Positions 1 to 5,112 are shown, counted from the first letter of the stretch. The stretch: DNA of 5,112 bases from Bacillota bacterium (GCA_021802375.1 JAKAAL010000413.1:1-5112); one strand, 5' to 3'. A program made the numbers and translations. The notes: generated by a model from the letters alone, not told the origin.

Positions 1-2
1 TG

Positions 3-122
3 GTCTCGTGTGCCTGGGGATTTTTGTTCTATACCCCTTCCCCGGTATGGATTATTTTAGCGTTGGTGATCCCGGTTTTGCGATTCTCATCGTGGCTAAT
101 GATTGAAGGAGAGATTTCGTGA
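3..122 (+). CDS. 3' end of an upstream membrane-protein gene (partial, frame uncertain)
   Basis: The frame beginning at base 3 is open from the window edge to a TGA at 120-122 and encodes about 39 residues. They include a hydrophobic stretch (WIILALVIPVL) followed by a short polar tail ending GEIS, as expected for the last membrane helix of an integral membrane protein. Its TGA overlaps an ATG at 122 (TGATG), and a Shine-Dalgarno sequence lies inside its last codons, an arrangement common at coupled gene junctions. The frame starting at base 2 is also open, to a TGA at 104-106, and is hydrophobic too. I prefer frame 3 because its third positions are richer in G/C. No family is recognisable from so short a fragment, and either frame could be chance. 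Confidence 0.4.
   Translation, partial: VSCAWGFLFYTPSPVWIILALVIPVLRFSSWLMIEGEIS
106..113 (+). promoter_or_regulatory. Shine-Dalgarno serving only a 4-5 codon ORF
   Basis: AAGGAGAG at 106-113 is the best ribosome site in the left part of the window. With normal spacing it points to GTG 119 or ATG 122, which share one frame and reach a TAA at 134-136 after four or five codons (MESR from the ATG). The hydrolase start at 150 is in another frame, and an in-frame TGA at 141-143 separates it from this site. The site may therefore drive a minimal leader whose termination feeds reinitiation at GTG 150, or it may be a remnant of a lost start. The sequence match is clear; the function is inferred. Confidence 0.5.
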
Positions 123-149
123 TGGAGTCTCGCTAAAACGTGACCGGGG

Positions 150-1214
150 GTGACAGCCCACTCCGCGATCTCCGACCGGGCACCCGCCGTCTGGAAAGAG
201 CCGTGTATACCCGCCGGTCCGTTGCCTCCCTTCGGCTCAATTTTTGAAAGGGAAAGATTGGCCGAGTTTTACCGACGAGTTACCGTAAAAACCTTTCCGG
301 ATGATGGGGGCTGGAGAAACCGGTATATATTTTTCCACCCCAATGAACGTCGTGATGAAAGAGGGTTAGTGATGCAGTTTTATGATGAAACGATGGGCTC
401 GGGGGATCCTGTCGTCTTTTTTCCCGGAGCCGGATGGCCGGGTCGCGCGGGCTTGAACATCGGAGAGGCGCTGCAACCGGACTACCAGTTTTTTATGGTG
501 GATCTTCCCGGATACGGACGCAGTGCGGGCATCGAACCGCCCGTGTCCGAACGGGCGATTGCGGACTGGGTGGCGTCCTATTTGGACTCCCGAAACCTTT
601 CCAAGGTGCATATAGTTGGTCACTCACTCGGGGGTTATGTGGCGCTGGTTTTTGCGGATCATTACCCTGCTCGGGTATCCTCATTGACGTTGCTGGATGT
701 GGGGCACCACCGTCTGCCGCGCTGGCACAGCCAGCCGGGCGTTTTAGGCTATGTGGTGCCGATCATATCCGCGCTGGAACGATTCGTCGGCATCCAACGG
801 CTGGCGCGGTGGCTGGACCTGAACGATCCGTCGGATCAAACCGATCCGCTGGAGCGTCGCCTGGATACCTGTCGTCAGAAGGGATGGTATGCCTTGGAAG
901 ACGACTACTATCTCCGCGAAGCATTGGACTGTGAACCAATATTGGCGGCGGAGGGCCTGGCGCTTCTCCTCGCACTATATCGGGCCAACCCGCCCCGACT
1001 CTTGGTGCGCAGTACGATGCCCGCGTTGCTGGTGTATAGCTTGAAGTCGTCGGAATCTCCTAGCGTGCAGCGTCGGACGGAGCAATCGGTCGAGTGGCTA
1101 CTCCGGCGTAATCCGCATCTCTGGACCCTTGCCGTTCCCGGCGGGCATTACGTCCATTGGGTTGATGCGTCCGTCGTGGGCGCGGTTGCCGACCAGATCC
1201 GATCGACATCATAA
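150..1214 (+). CDS. alpha/beta-hydrolase fold protein
   Basis: The gene encodes a cytoplasmic serine hydrolase-type enzyme of 354 residues; no signal peptide is visible. The core starts near residue 85. FFPGAG (90-95) is the oxyanion-hole loop, VDLPGYGRS (117-125) is the usual strand-4 motif, and GHSLGG (157-162) is the nucleophile elbow with Ser159. Residues ~190-285 form a helical cap that should set substrate choice. GGHYVHW (331-337) supplies the catalytic His, probably His333. The Asp usually found after strand 7 is absent (the region reads LKSSES, Ser300 at that place), so Asp183 after strand 6 is the likeliest acid. GTG 150 is the first start after an in-frame TGA at 141 but has no good ribosome site. 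ATG 372 has AAAGAGGG six bases upstream and would give a 280-residue protein, the usual family length. Residues 1-74 are thus uncertain. Substrate and pathway are unknown. A cupin gene and an exporter follow on the same strand. Confidence 0.88.
   Translation: MTAHSAISDRAPAVWKEPCIPAGPLPPFGSIFERERLAEFYRRVTVKTFPDDGGWRNRYIFFHPNERRDERGLVMQFYDETMGSGDPVVFFPGAGWPGRAGLNIGEALQPDYQFFMVDLPGYGRSAGIEPPVSERAIADWVASYLDSRNLSKVHIVGHSLGGYVALVFADHYPARVSSLTLLDVGHHRLPRWHSQPGVLGYVVPIISALERFVGIQRLARWLDLNDPSDQTDPLERRLDTCRQKGWYALEDDYYLREALDCEPILAAEGLALLLALYRANPPRLLVRSTMPALLVYSLKSSESPSVQRRTEQSVEWLLRRNPHLWTLAVPGGHYVHWVDASVVGAVADQIRSTS
358..365 (+). promoter_or_regulatory. internal Shine-Dalgarno for alternative hydrolase start at 372
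   Basis: AAAGAGGG ends six bases before ATG 372, which is in frame with the hydrolase and begins MQFYDE just ahead of the first core strand. The 280-residue product would have normal family length. This is better than anything at the correct distance before GTG 150, so 372 may be the true start or a second one. Confidence 0.4.
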
Positions 1215-1268
1215 GGAAACTCCAATGCACCGGCGGATTGGGCGGGTTTTCTCACAAAATCAAGATCG

Positions 1269-1289
1269 CCCCCAAGGAGGAAATGGGGG
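1269..1289 (+). repeat. inverted repeat with AGGAGG in the loop
   Basis: CCCCCA (1269-1274) can pair perfectly with TGGGGG (1284-1289), leaving a nine-base loop that contains AGGAGG (1275-1280). The only nearby start, ATG 1283, is two bases from the motif, which is too close for normal initiation, and its frame closes after 12 codons at TGA 1319. No U-run follows, so this is not an intrinsic terminator. It could present or bind a ribosome, or be accidental. Confidence 0.4.
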
Positions 1290-1345
1290 TCGAAATAGAG
1301 AACTCTTGGCATGTCGGATGACGTTGGGTTGGAGACATTTAGGAC

Positions 1346-1352
1346 GGGAGGA
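1346..1352 (+). promoter_or_regulatory. Shine-Dalgarno for cupin gene start at 1358
   Basis: GGGAGGA ends five bases before ATG 1358. This supports 1358 as the first start of the cupin frame, just after the in-frame TAG at 1340-1342. A second site, AAAGGAG (1382-1388), sits five bases before the in-frame GTG 1394 and could serve instead. Confidence 0.5.
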
Positions 1353-1357
1353 CTTGG

Positions 1358-2293
1358 ATGCGTCCCATACATTTTGTTCAGAAAGGAGCCGACGTGGCGA
1401 GATTCGAGCATCTGGTGCGATGTGACCTCGCTTGGGAACTTTTTTTACCGGAGTGGCCTGGCGATTTGCCCACAGGAGACAGTCGGCAGTGTCTGTCGTT
1501 GGCGCGATGGTTTTGGGATAACCTGGGACGAGTAGGGGGACGGCTTAGGCCGGAAATCCGTGAACCGATCGTCTGTGTGGTACCGGCACTGACCGCAGTA
1601 GCCCGGGAATTTGTGATTCGTCTGGCATCCTTTTGGTCTGATCAGGTATTGTGGCTGACCCAAAGTAACTCGGTTGAAGGGGGATTCGAAATGTCTGACA
1701 ACCTCTGGGTAGCCCCCGTTTACGACGTGATGGACGCCCCCGATCCAGGCAGTATGCATGCTCATTTCCGGGAACTATACGAGGACGCCGAAGAGGCCCG
1801 CTACATGATGCCTGCACTTGGGGTCGGTCGAGCCTTTATGCGGGTCGAACGGGTTCTCCCGGGCCATGCCACGGCGCGCCTTCACAGTCATTCGGCCGTG
1901 GATGAGTACTATCTCATTCTTTCGGGTCGCGGCACCCTGCGCATGGGTGCGCACGACAGGGTGGTGGGGCCTCATCAAATGATCGGCAAGCCCACGGGCC
2001 CGGATTTAACCAGTCATCTGGTCGCGGATCAAGGGGAAGTCTTGACGGTTCTAGACATCGAAGTCTGGCCCGATGCGAGTTTGCGATCTAAGGATGTGGT
2101 AAGTTACCCCGACTTTAACGAAATCTTATACCGCGGGCCGGGTTGGGGAGCCGTTGCGACGGAAGACTCCTTAAGGCGACCGGACGATTTTTGGGCCCAT
2201 TACGATGATGGCTACCGACGGCATGCGGATGGGAGCTGGGAGGCCCGCGAAATTCCCGGAACTATGACCCGGATTCTAAATGACAAGGATTAA
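1358..2293 (+). CDS. cupin-domain protein with unassigned N-terminal extension
   Basis: The 311-residue product has two parts. Residues 112-311 form a single-domain cupin. Motif 1 is nearly ideal, with metal ligands His176, His178 and Glu183 (HSHSAVDE) and Gly190 six residues after the Glu. Motif 2 reads GKPTGPDLTSH, with His220 as fourth ligand. A YPD motif (250-252) follows, as in COG3837-like uncharacterised cupins; that assignment is from memory. The domain should bind one divalent metal and could act as an isomerase, dioxygenase, lyase or small-molecule sensor. Residues 1-111 are Trp-rich and match nothing I recognise. Three in-frame starts have ribosome sites: ATG 1358 (GGGAGGA), GTG 1394 (AAAGGAG) and ATG 1691 (GAAGGGGGA), the last giving a 200-residue plain cupin. 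I give the longest because the frame stays open, but codon use before 1691 looks less gene-like. The hydrolase lies upstream and an exporter downstream. Confidence 0.78.
   Translation: MRPIHFVQKGADVARFEHLVRCDLAWELFLPEWPGDLPTGDSRQCLSLARWFWDNLGRVGGRLRPEIREPIVCVVPALTAVAREFVIRLASFWSDQVLWLTQSNSVEGGFEMSDNLWVAPVYDVMDAPDPGSMHAHFRELYEDAEEARYMMPALGVGRAFMRVERVLPGHATARLHSHSAVDEYYLILSGRGTLRMGAHDRVVGPHQMIGKPTGPDLTSHLVADQGEVLTVLDIEVWPDASLRSKDVVSYPDFNEILYRGPGWGAVATEDSLRRPDDFWAHYDDGYRRHADGSWEAREIPGTMTRILNDKD
1676..1684 (+). promoter_or_regulatory. internal Shine-Dalgarno for alternative cupin start at 1691
   Basis: GAAGGGGGA lies six bases before ATG 1691, in frame with the cupin gene. Starting here gives MSDNLW and a 200-residue protein that consists only of the cupin fold and its flanks, a normal size for the family. 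It is the main rival to the start at 1358. Confidence 0.45.
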
Positions 2294-2400
2294 AAATCCT
2301 CCGGGGCGTTCCCCTATGATGGCTCCGCGGTCGATGGCCTTGGCCTTTTTAGGTTTAGCGGTGGATCAGCCGTATCTTGATAGACAGTGGGGCGCCCGCG
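2294..2400 (+). other. intergenic region before the MFS gene
   Basis: These 107 bases hold no confident gene. A GGGG-CGTT-CCCC mini-hairpin lies at 2303-2314 and a tandem TGGCCT repeat followed by a short T-run at 2335-2350; neither makes a proper terminator. A 32-codon frame (ATG 2316 to TAA 2412-2414) overlaps the start of the MFS gene but has no ribosome site. No clear promoter boxes were found, so it is unresolved whether the exporter is co-transcribed with the cupin gene. Confidence 0.45.
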
Positions 2401-3633
2401 ATGGATATCATTAACGTCTTACGGCAACATGCAGATTTTCGGCGTTTGTGGATATCCTCGGTGCTCTCGGAAACGGGCAGTGCTTTTAGTTTGGCGGCAC
2501 TGCCTCTCTACGTGATCCAGCAAAGTCATTCGTACACGCTGGCTGGCATTTTGGCCACGGTGGGGTTTATCGGCACGGTTGTGATGCGTATTCCCGGCGG
2601 ATTTATGGCAGACCGCTGGCCCCGGCGTGTCGTGCTCATGATCAGTGCCGCTATCGGTGCGCTCGCAATGTCTTTGGTCTCTCTTTGTGTAGCATGGCAT
2701 CCGAGCTTCCAATACTGGATCATTGGTCTCGCCTGGTCGGTCAATGGATTCGTTGGTTCCGCTGCGGCCGTGGTGCAAAGTGCTGCCGTGACTCGCACGC
2801 TCGGTGACGGGGATGCCCAGCGTGGTTTCGCCGCCTGGCAAGCTCAATATGCCGCCACCACGCTCGTCGGCCCCCTATTGGGCGGCTTAACCTTCACCAT
2901 CGCCCCGACTCTGCCCTTTGCCATTGATGCGGTGTCATTCGTTATGGAACTGATCGTACTGTCCCGGATTCGCCAAAGTCTTGGTGAAGGTAAGCCCGTA
3001 GCGATGACGCGGAGTGAGGTCTGGCGTGGCTTGTCTATGGTGATCCAGGATCGCTTTTTGAGAGTCTACGCGGTGACCAATGGCGTGATGAATGTCGCCT
3101 CCCAAGGGATGCTGTACGCCATGGTGTTTTGGATGGCCACCAAGGGCGGAATTGACGTGGGTGTGGGGTTTGTCGTTCTCGCCCTCGGCTCTCTAGTGGG
3201 CTCGGCGCTTTCGCCACGCCTAAAATCCCACCGCTACCAGAGATTGTTGGTGGCCCTAGTGGGAGCCTATGTCCTCGCGGGGTTGGCCGGATACCTGGCC
3301 ATGACCCCGTGGGTGGCGGTGGGCGCTCTCGCGGTGGCGTCCCTGACTGGCCAGCCCCCAAGTGTGGTGCTGAGTAGCCATATTATGATGGCCATCCCCG
3401 ATCCCTTGCGTGGTCGGGTACAGGGTGGACTGTTCCTGATGGGAAGTGCTCTCTACCCGTTTGGGACGCTGATCACTGGAGCGGTAGCAAGTTCTTGGTC
3501 GATCAATGGAGCTTTTGCCGTCTGGGGACTGGTGGCAATGGCATCGTTGCTGGCTTTCTCGATTCCGGGCTGGCGGCTGCCTGGGGATGGATACCGCTAT
3601 CTATCGACTCCACAACGGTCCATTGGACGCTGA
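2401..3633 (+). CDS. MFS transporter, EntS/MFS_3-like exporter
   Basis: The gene encodes a 410-residue plasma-membrane carrier of the major facilitator superfamily, with about 12 hydrophobic helices in two halves. Residues 66-76 (GGFMADRWPRR) are the family's motif A in the loop between helices 2 and 3, with Asp71 and Arg72. FAIDAVSF (173-180) and PDPLRGRVQG (333-342) are typical of the EntS/MFS_3 branch, which exports siderophores, macrolides and other small hydrophobic compounds by proton exchange. The N-terminus (LRQHADFRRLW) is also typical. I chose ATG 2401, which leaves the usual short lead before FRRLW and has GTGGGG eight bases upstream. TTG 2377 would add eight residues (MIDSGAPA) and has only a loosely spaced GGTGGA. 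The cargo cannot be read from the sequence; it may be the product or substrate of the upstream hydrolase and cupin proteins. It converges on qoxD across 43 bases. Confidence 0.9.
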   Translation: MDIINVLRQHADFRRLWISSVLSETGSAFSLAALPLYVIQQSHSYTLAGILATVGFIGTVVMRIPGGFMADRWPRRVVLMISAAIGALAMSLVSLCVAWHPSFQYWIIGLAWSVNGFVGSAAAVVQSAAVTRTLGDGDAQRGFAAWQAQYAATTLVGPLLGGLTFTIAPTLPFAIDAVSFVMELIVLSRIRQSLGEGKPVAMTRSEVWRGLSMVIQDRFLRVYAVTNGVMNVASQGMLYAMVFWMATKGGIDVGVGFVVLALGSLVGSALSPRLKSHRYQRLLVALVGAYVLAGLAGYLAMTPWVAVGALAVASLTGQPPSVVLSSHIMMAIPDPLRGRVQGGLFLMGSALYPFGTLITGAVASSWSINGAFAVWGLVAMASLLAFSIPGWRLPGDGYRYLSTPQRSIGR

Positions 3634-3635
3634 CC

Positions 3636-3676
3636 CGCCAACCGCGTATGAAAATTAGTCATCAAGAAAATTGGCG
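3636..3676. repeat. inverted repeat in the convergent MFS/qoxD junction
   Basis: CGCCAA (3636-3641) and TTGGCG (3671-3676) are exact inverted repeats that bracket nearly the whole 43-base gap between two convergent genes. The loop would be 29 bases long, and there is no adjacent U-tract on either strand beyond short AATTTTC stretches within the loop. It could help end transcription in both directions, but it does not look like a standard intrinsic terminator. Confidence 0.3.
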
Positions 3677-4054
3677 TTACGACACCCCGGATTTAAACAT
3701 CATGATCCAGATTGAAAACCCGACAATGCCGAGTCCAATAAAGAGCGCCAAGGCCAGTACCGGGATCTGCCAGGTGGTGCCGCGGCCTTCGCGCAGATGC
3801 ATGAAAATCCCTAGTTGCAACGCGGCTTGGATAAAAGCCAAGACCAGGATGAAGGGGATCAGGGACCCTATAGGGAGCCAGTGGTCGGCGACCATGCCGA
3901 AGGCCAAGAGGGTCAGGATAATCGATAAGACGTACCCAATAATCTGAAGGCTTGGGAAATGGGTCGCATGCATTTTGGGACGCAGCACACTGAGTTCGAC
4001 CTCGTCGCCTTGTCCGGTGGGCACGAGATTGAGAGATTGGTCTTCGTGGTCCAT
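3677..4054 (-). CDS. qoxD: quinol oxidase aa3 subunit IV (QoxD)
   Basis: The gene encodes the small fourth subunit of the cytochrome aa3-type menaquinol oxidase, an integral membrane protein that helps assemble or stabilise the complex and carries no cofactor. The 125 residues contain three membrane helices at about 36-56, 63-86 and 97-120. HFPSLQIIGYVLSIILTLLA (32-51) and AFIQAALQLGIFMHL (73-87) closely follow the Bacillus QoxD pattern, including FIQA.LQ and FMH. The hydrophilic N-terminus, about 30 residues before the HFP motif, is longer than in B. subtilis, while the His-rich C-terminal tail of that species is absent. ATG 4054 is set by AGGAGG (4064-4069) nine bases upstream. A longer frame from 4150 would overlap most of the qoxC end and is rejected. 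The gene starts 19 bases after the qoxC stop and is the last gene of the operon. Confidence 0.93.
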   Translation of the reverse strand: MDHEDQSLNLVPTGQGDEVELSVLRPKMHATHFPSLQIIGYVLSIILTLLAFGMVADHWLPIGSLIPFILVLAFIQAALQLGIFMHLREGRGTTWQIPVLALALFIGLGIVGFSIWIMMFKSGVS

Positions 4055-4063
4055 GAGATTTGT

Positions 4064-4069
4064 CCTCCT
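4064..4069 (-). promoter_or_regulatory. Shine-Dalgarno that fixes the qoxD start
   Basis: The minus strand reads AGGAGG here, nine bases before ATG 4054. It lies within the 19-base gap after the qoxC stop (4074-4076) and decides for the 125-residue QoxD over the upstream in-frame ATG at 4150. Confidence 0.85.
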
Positions 4070-4073
4070 AACG

Positions 4074-4673
4074 TTAGGCGAGTCCCGATAAATACACCAC
4101 CGTGAAGAGAAAGATCCACACGATGTCAAGAAAATGCCAGTAGAGTGCAAAGGCGTAAAGCTTACGACGGGTGGTTACCGTAAGACCCTTCATGCCGAGT
4201 TGGAGGGCCAGCATGATGGCCCATCCGATCCCCACCGAGACATGGCTGCCATGGGTGCCGACGAGCGTAAAGAACCCCGATAAAAAGGCACTTTGGTGCC
4301 AGGTGTGCCCACTTAGCACATCGCTCGTGAATTCCCGAATCTCTAAAAAGACAAAACTCATGCCGAGCCCGAGGGTCACCACCAACCACGCAATGGCTGG
4401 CGTAACCCGATTTTTTCGGGCGGAGTAAAGACTAAGGCTACAGGTAAAGCTTGAGGTGAGAAGGATGAGTGTTTCGGTAAGCACTGGCCCCATCGTGAAC
4501 AGTTGATGCGGGGTAGGCCCAAGGCCCACTCGAGAGCGGAACACCACATAGACCGCGAAGAGGCTCCCGAAGAGAACCAGGTCGGTGGTCAGAAAGATCC
4601 AGAACCCCAGGATCCGGATGCTCTCCATATTATCCGAAAACTCGGGCGGTAATGTCGTCGTGGTGGCACTCAT
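4074..4673 (-). CDS. qoxC: quinol oxidase aa3 subunit III (QoxC)
   Basis: The gene encodes subunit III of the haem-copper menaquinol oxidase, a cofactor-free membrane subunit packed against subunit I that supports stable proton pumping. At 199 residues it has the normal length for QoxC. Five membrane helices can be placed at about 21-45, 62-84, 92-112, 128-156 and 172-197. Family motifs are clear: GFWIFL (23-28), SSFTC (74-78), Glu111 in the LEIREF stretch (110-115), SGFFTLVGTHGSHVSVGIGW (132-151), and YWHFLDIVWIF (178-188). The ATG is preceded at seven bases by GGGAGGG (4681-4687) and overlaps the qoxB stop as ATGA, so translation of the two is probably coupled. Cytochrome c oxidase subunit III (CtaE) and cytochrome bo3 CyoC are relatives; the QoxB features next door decide for the quinol-type Bacillus enzyme. 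Confidence 0.95.
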   Translation of the reverse strand: MSATTTTLPPEFSDNMESIRILGFWIFLTTDLVLFGSLFAVYVVFRSRVGLGPTPHQLFTMGPVLTETLILLTSSFTCSLSLYSARKNRVTPAIAWLVVTLGLGMSFVFLEIREFTSDVLSGHTWHQSAFLSGFFTLVGTHGSHVSVGIGWAIMLALQLGMKGLTVTTRRKLYAFALYWHFLDIVWIFLFTVVYLSGLA

Positions 4674-5112
4674 GACTCAACCCTCCCTAATTGGGCTTCC
4701 GTATGCAGTACATGCTGGGCGTCAATCTCCATCTCGCTGTAATCCGCGAACGAGCCATACGCCAAGGAAGCCACGACCCCGATCCCACCCAAAATGGCCA
4801 TCCAGAACCACGCAAAGATGAGCCCAATGGCTCCCACGAAGAATGCCGCCGCCAGCATGATCGGCATCGGGGTGTTTTTAGGCATATGGATGGGGCGAAC
4901 GGTGGATTCCGAGATCTTGACCTCGTCGGTTCGGCCTTCTTGTTTCATTACCCACCATTCATCGCGGGAGCGGACGTGGGGAATGCGCGCGAAGTTATAT
5001 TCCGGCGCCGGCGAGGGCAAGGACCATTCCAGTGTCCGTCCATCCCAGGGATCTCCCGTGGTATCCCAATCCGGGCTCAAACCACTCCAGATGATGTTGT
5101 AGACCATCAGCA
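4670..5112 (-). CDS. qoxB: quinol oxidase aa3 subunit I (QoxB), C-terminal part
   Basis: This is the 3' end of the gene for the catalytic subunit, which holds haem a, haem a3 and CuB, reduces oxygen with electrons from menaquinol, and pumps protons. Only about the last 147 codons are inside the window. The frame stays open through the right edge (a CTG codon precedes the first visible ATG at 5107), so that Met is internal. Numbering from it, TGDPWDGRTLEWSLPSPAPE (17-36) and the following NFARIP are the conserved end of the haem-copper oxidase core. RPIHMPKNT (71-79) and a hydrophobic pair at about 81-120 match the Bacillus QoxB C-terminal extension. The haem and copper ligands lie outside the window. 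The TGA overlaps the qoxC ATG. qoxA is expected upstream, beyond the edge. Confidence 0.95.
   Translation of the reverse strand, partial: LMVYNIIWSGLSPDWDTTGDPWDGRTLEWSLPSPAPEYNFARIPHVRSRDEWWVMKQEGRTDEVKISESTVRPIHMPKNTPMPIMLAAAFFVGAIGLIFAWFWMAILGGIGVVASLAYGSFADYSEMEIDAQHVLHTEAQLGRVES
4681..4687 (-). promoter_or_regulatory. Shine-Dalgarno for qoxC inside the qoxB end
   Basis: GGGAGGG on the minus strand lies seven bases before ATG 4673, within the last codons of qoxB. With the ATGA stop-start overlap it indicates translational coupling of subunits I and III. Confidence 0.75.

Larger units (their letters stand above)
1215..1357 (+). other. intergenic gap between hydrolase and cupin genes
   Basis: No gene is supported in these 143 bases. 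ATG 1225 lies seven bases after AAGGA, which overlaps the hydrolase stop codon, but its 66-codon product is very rich in Arg and Gly and looks non-biological. In the frame used by the cupin gene, protein-like text runs through the gap but is cut by TGA 1319-1321 and TAG 1340-1342. A short hairpin carries an AGGAGG motif in its loop (1269-1289, listed separately). No convincing -35/-10 pair and no terminator with a U-tract were seen. Confidence 0.5.

Noticed and set aside
1306..1340. Sigma-A promoter before the cupin gene
   Set aside because: TTGGCA at 1306 resembles a -35 box, but no acceptable -10 hexamer lies 16-18 bases downstream.
1225..1425. 66-codon ORF after the hydrolase stop with AAGGA upstream
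   Set aside because: Spacing is good, but the product is dominated by Arg and Gly with no hydrophobic core, and it overlaps the start of the better-supported cupin frame.
1445..1765. 106-codon minus-strand ORF opposite the cupin gene
   Set aside because: Its product is rich in Pro, Arg and Gln with no recognisable motif, and it lies opposite a frame with a clear cupin signature. It is most likely a shadow.
2301..2350. Terminator after the cupin gene
   Set aside because: The GGGG/CCCC stem has only four pairs and no T-run beside it, and the T-run at 2346-2350 follows a direct repeat, not an inverted one.
2419..2847. 142-codon minus-strand ORF opposite the MFS gene
   Set aside because: It is antisense to well-supported MFS helices including motif A. 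The product is rich in His, Arg and Thr and has no family features.
3495..3947. 150-codon plus-strand ORF spanning the MFS end and qoxD
   Set aside because: It overlaps two well-supported genes in other frames, and its Pro/Lys/Ile-rich text is what antisense of a membrane protein looks like.
4055..4150. Longer QoxD with start at 4150
   Set aside because: It would overlap the qoxC end by 77 bases and add an uncharacteristic Cys/Ser-rich segment. AGGAGG at 4064-4069 points clearly to ATG 4054.

Overview
The window most likely comes from a Gram-positive bacterium of the Bacillota. Three genes on the minus strand at the right end (qoxB end, qoxC, qoxD) match the Bacillus-type aa3-600 menaquinol oxidase in gene order and in motifs. 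Several starts carry strong AGGAGG-type ribosome sites, which also fits. By eye the DNA is moderately GC-rich, more so than Bacillus subtilis. That would suit a Sulfobacillus-, Alicyclobacillus- or Kyrpidia-like lineage, but the lineage is a guess and not demonstrated.

Left part, plus strand. The first ~120 bases probably hold the tail of an upstream membrane-protein gene (frame uncertain). Next come three co-directional genes: an alpha/beta hydrolase (150-1214), a cupin-domain protein (1358-2293, cupin proper from about 1691), and a 12-helix MFS exporter of the EntS/MFS_3 type (2401-3633). They could form a small unit that chemically changes and exports a small molecule, but the gaps of 143 and 107 bases leave operon structure unproven. 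Start sites are the main annotation problem. Both enzyme-like genes have long open N-terminal extensions plus a good internal start with its own Shine-Dalgarno sequence (372 in the hydrolase, 1691 in the cupin gene). The best ribosome site upstream of the hydrolase (106-113) serves only a 4-5 codon reading frame.

Right part, minus strand. qoxB (3' part only, running off the window), qoxC and qoxD are tightly packed: qoxB and qoxC overlap by ATGA, and qoxC and qoxD are 19 bases apart. They encode subunits I, III and IV of a proton-pumping terminal oxidase of the plasma membrane. qoxA is expected beyond the right edge. This operon converges on the MFS gene across 43 bases with no classical terminator.

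No tRNA, rRNA, insertion sequence, CRISPR array or phage element was seen. I found no convincing new system. The most interesting points are the translation-start architecture of the left-hand genes, the non-canonical catalytic acid of the hydrolase, and the unassigned 111-residue extension of the cupin protein.
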